This document shows positions 63,604 to 64,000 of a stretch of 64,000 bases of DNA, piece by piece. Source of the stretch: Verrucomicrobiota bacterium (GTDB lineage Bacteria; Chlamydiota; Chlamydiia; Chlamydiales; SM23-39). A program made the position numbers and the translations under genes. Every line of letters starts with the position of its first letter. The first letter of the stretch is position 1. The stretch is taken from assembly GCA_018968815.1 (NCBI GenBank), contig JAGWZL010000006.1, positions 1-64,000 on the forward strand. Direction: 5' to 3'. The notes beneath the pieces are model-generated. The model was given only the letters and a program-made list of their open reading frames with translations, was not told where the DNA came from and made no database searches.

Positions 63604-63702
63604 TTTGGCCTTACACATAAAAAATCCCATTTTGACATCAATTGGCACTTCGAGGTATCATTTGGCCCACTTAAAAACCAATGATAGGAGAATGATCATA
63701 TG
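63604..63702 (+). promoter_or_regulatory. Shared leader cassette, copy 2
   Basis: TTGACA (63632-63637), 18 bases, TATCAT (63656-63661) is a good sigma-66/70 promoter. It continues with the same block and RBS (AGGAGA) as copy 1 up to ATGAG. Confidence 0.78.
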
Positions 63703-64000
63703 AGCGCTGTGACTATATCGAATGCGAGTATTGTGAGTATAGCGAAGTTGGTGTCAGAGGCCTCTTTGCCAGAAGCCTCTTCATGGTCCCGATTCAGGGA
63801 AGTCAGTGATCGCGCTGCTCCCTCTGCGACAGCACCACTCACGACAGAAGGGAAAATAGGGGTGTGGGTGGTTGCAATCTGCAACCTGAAGGCACAGGAG
63901 TCCCTTCGCACACAATTCCTGTGGGTGGAGTTTTTGGCTTCGTGCAAAGAGGGACCGATATGCGCTGTTCGGATTTGCGCAGAGACCTTTCCGGTGAATC
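63700..64000 (+). CDS. Second member of the unknown family, 3' partial
   Basis: Open from ATG 63700 to the window end (100 codons, no stop). After a 28-residue Ser/Ala/Val-rich start, 'SSWSRFREVSDRAAP' matches 'PCWSRFRIEFECPAA' of the other gene. Next come a shorter first half and 'LWVEFLASCKEGPICAVRIC', aligning with 'MRVWAQFISAEQNGQPCVVRLS'. It therefore carries at least one copy of the same domain. The end lies outside the window. Confidence 0.65.
   Translation, partial: MSAVTISNASIVSIAKLVSEASLPEASSWSRFREVSDRAAPSATAPLTTEGKIGVWVVAICNLKAQESLRTQFLWVEFLASCKEGPICAVRICAETFPVN

Overview
The window comes from a chlamydia outside the Chlamydiaceae (phylum Chlamydiota, an amoeba-associated or 'environmental' type), with roughly 50% GC by eye. 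The evidence is gene order shared with Chlamydia: rpsB-tsf-pyrH-frr next to pbp2, secA/psd/mnmE/nth, lipA-lpd, mutL-pepP near type II secretion pseudopilins, eno near rsbU, glgC beside a metallophosphoesterase, and a eukaryote-like UDP-GlcNAc pyrophosphorylase followed by gpsA. A small outer membrane protein also carries the MOMP N-terminal signature. The species cannot be named from the sequence alone.

Layout. 1-6126: a two-partner secretion pair, a very repetitive exoprotein (5' end outside the window) and its TpsB transporter. 6126-6674: noncoding DNA packed with inverted repeats. 6675-20150: eno-rsgA-rRNA methylase, rsbU, a 61-residue histone-like protein, a nucleotidyltransferase/MOMP-like pair, mutL-pepP-histidine kinase, and three pseudopilin-like genes. 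20221-29569: OprB porin, phosphoesterase-glgC, lipA-lpd, antiporter and small secreted proteins. 29571-37320: secA, psd, PAP2, nth, mnmE, ruvA, ruvC. 37661-47162: an envelope-sugar region with a heptosyltransferase, a heptosyltransferase/UDP-GlcNAc pyrophosphorylase fusion, gpsA, NAD(P)HX repair, nucleotide-sugar epimerase and decarboxylase, a Wza-like exporter and a GT92-like glycosyltransferase. 47128-53666: pbp2, tRNA-Gly, rpsB-tsf-pyrH-frr, tRNA-Glu, tRNA-Lys.

53650-60485 is the most coherent accessory unit. An 18-bp copy of the tRNA-Lys 3' end marks a likely integration scar. Beyond it lie six overlapping genes read as one operon (amino-acid binding protein, permease, ATPase, two different argininosuccinate synthases, argininosuccinate lyase) behind argR, with a good promoter and a perfect ARG-box palindrome. 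Together they look like a regulated import-and-conversion system turning scavenged citrulline into arginine.

60622-64000 holds a UGT-like glycosyltransferase and two members of an unrecognised protein family. These two share a near-identical ~100-bp promoter/RBS leader, and one carries an internal tandem duplication of its domain.

Across the window at least five short inverted-repeat families (called A-E here) plus a 19-bp palindrome (P, five copies) are scattered. They sit unusually often exactly at gene ends, where their own sequence provides the stop codon (tpsB, rsbU, lipA, psd, PAP2, wza-like gene). Two P copies lie in frame inside lipA and pepP.
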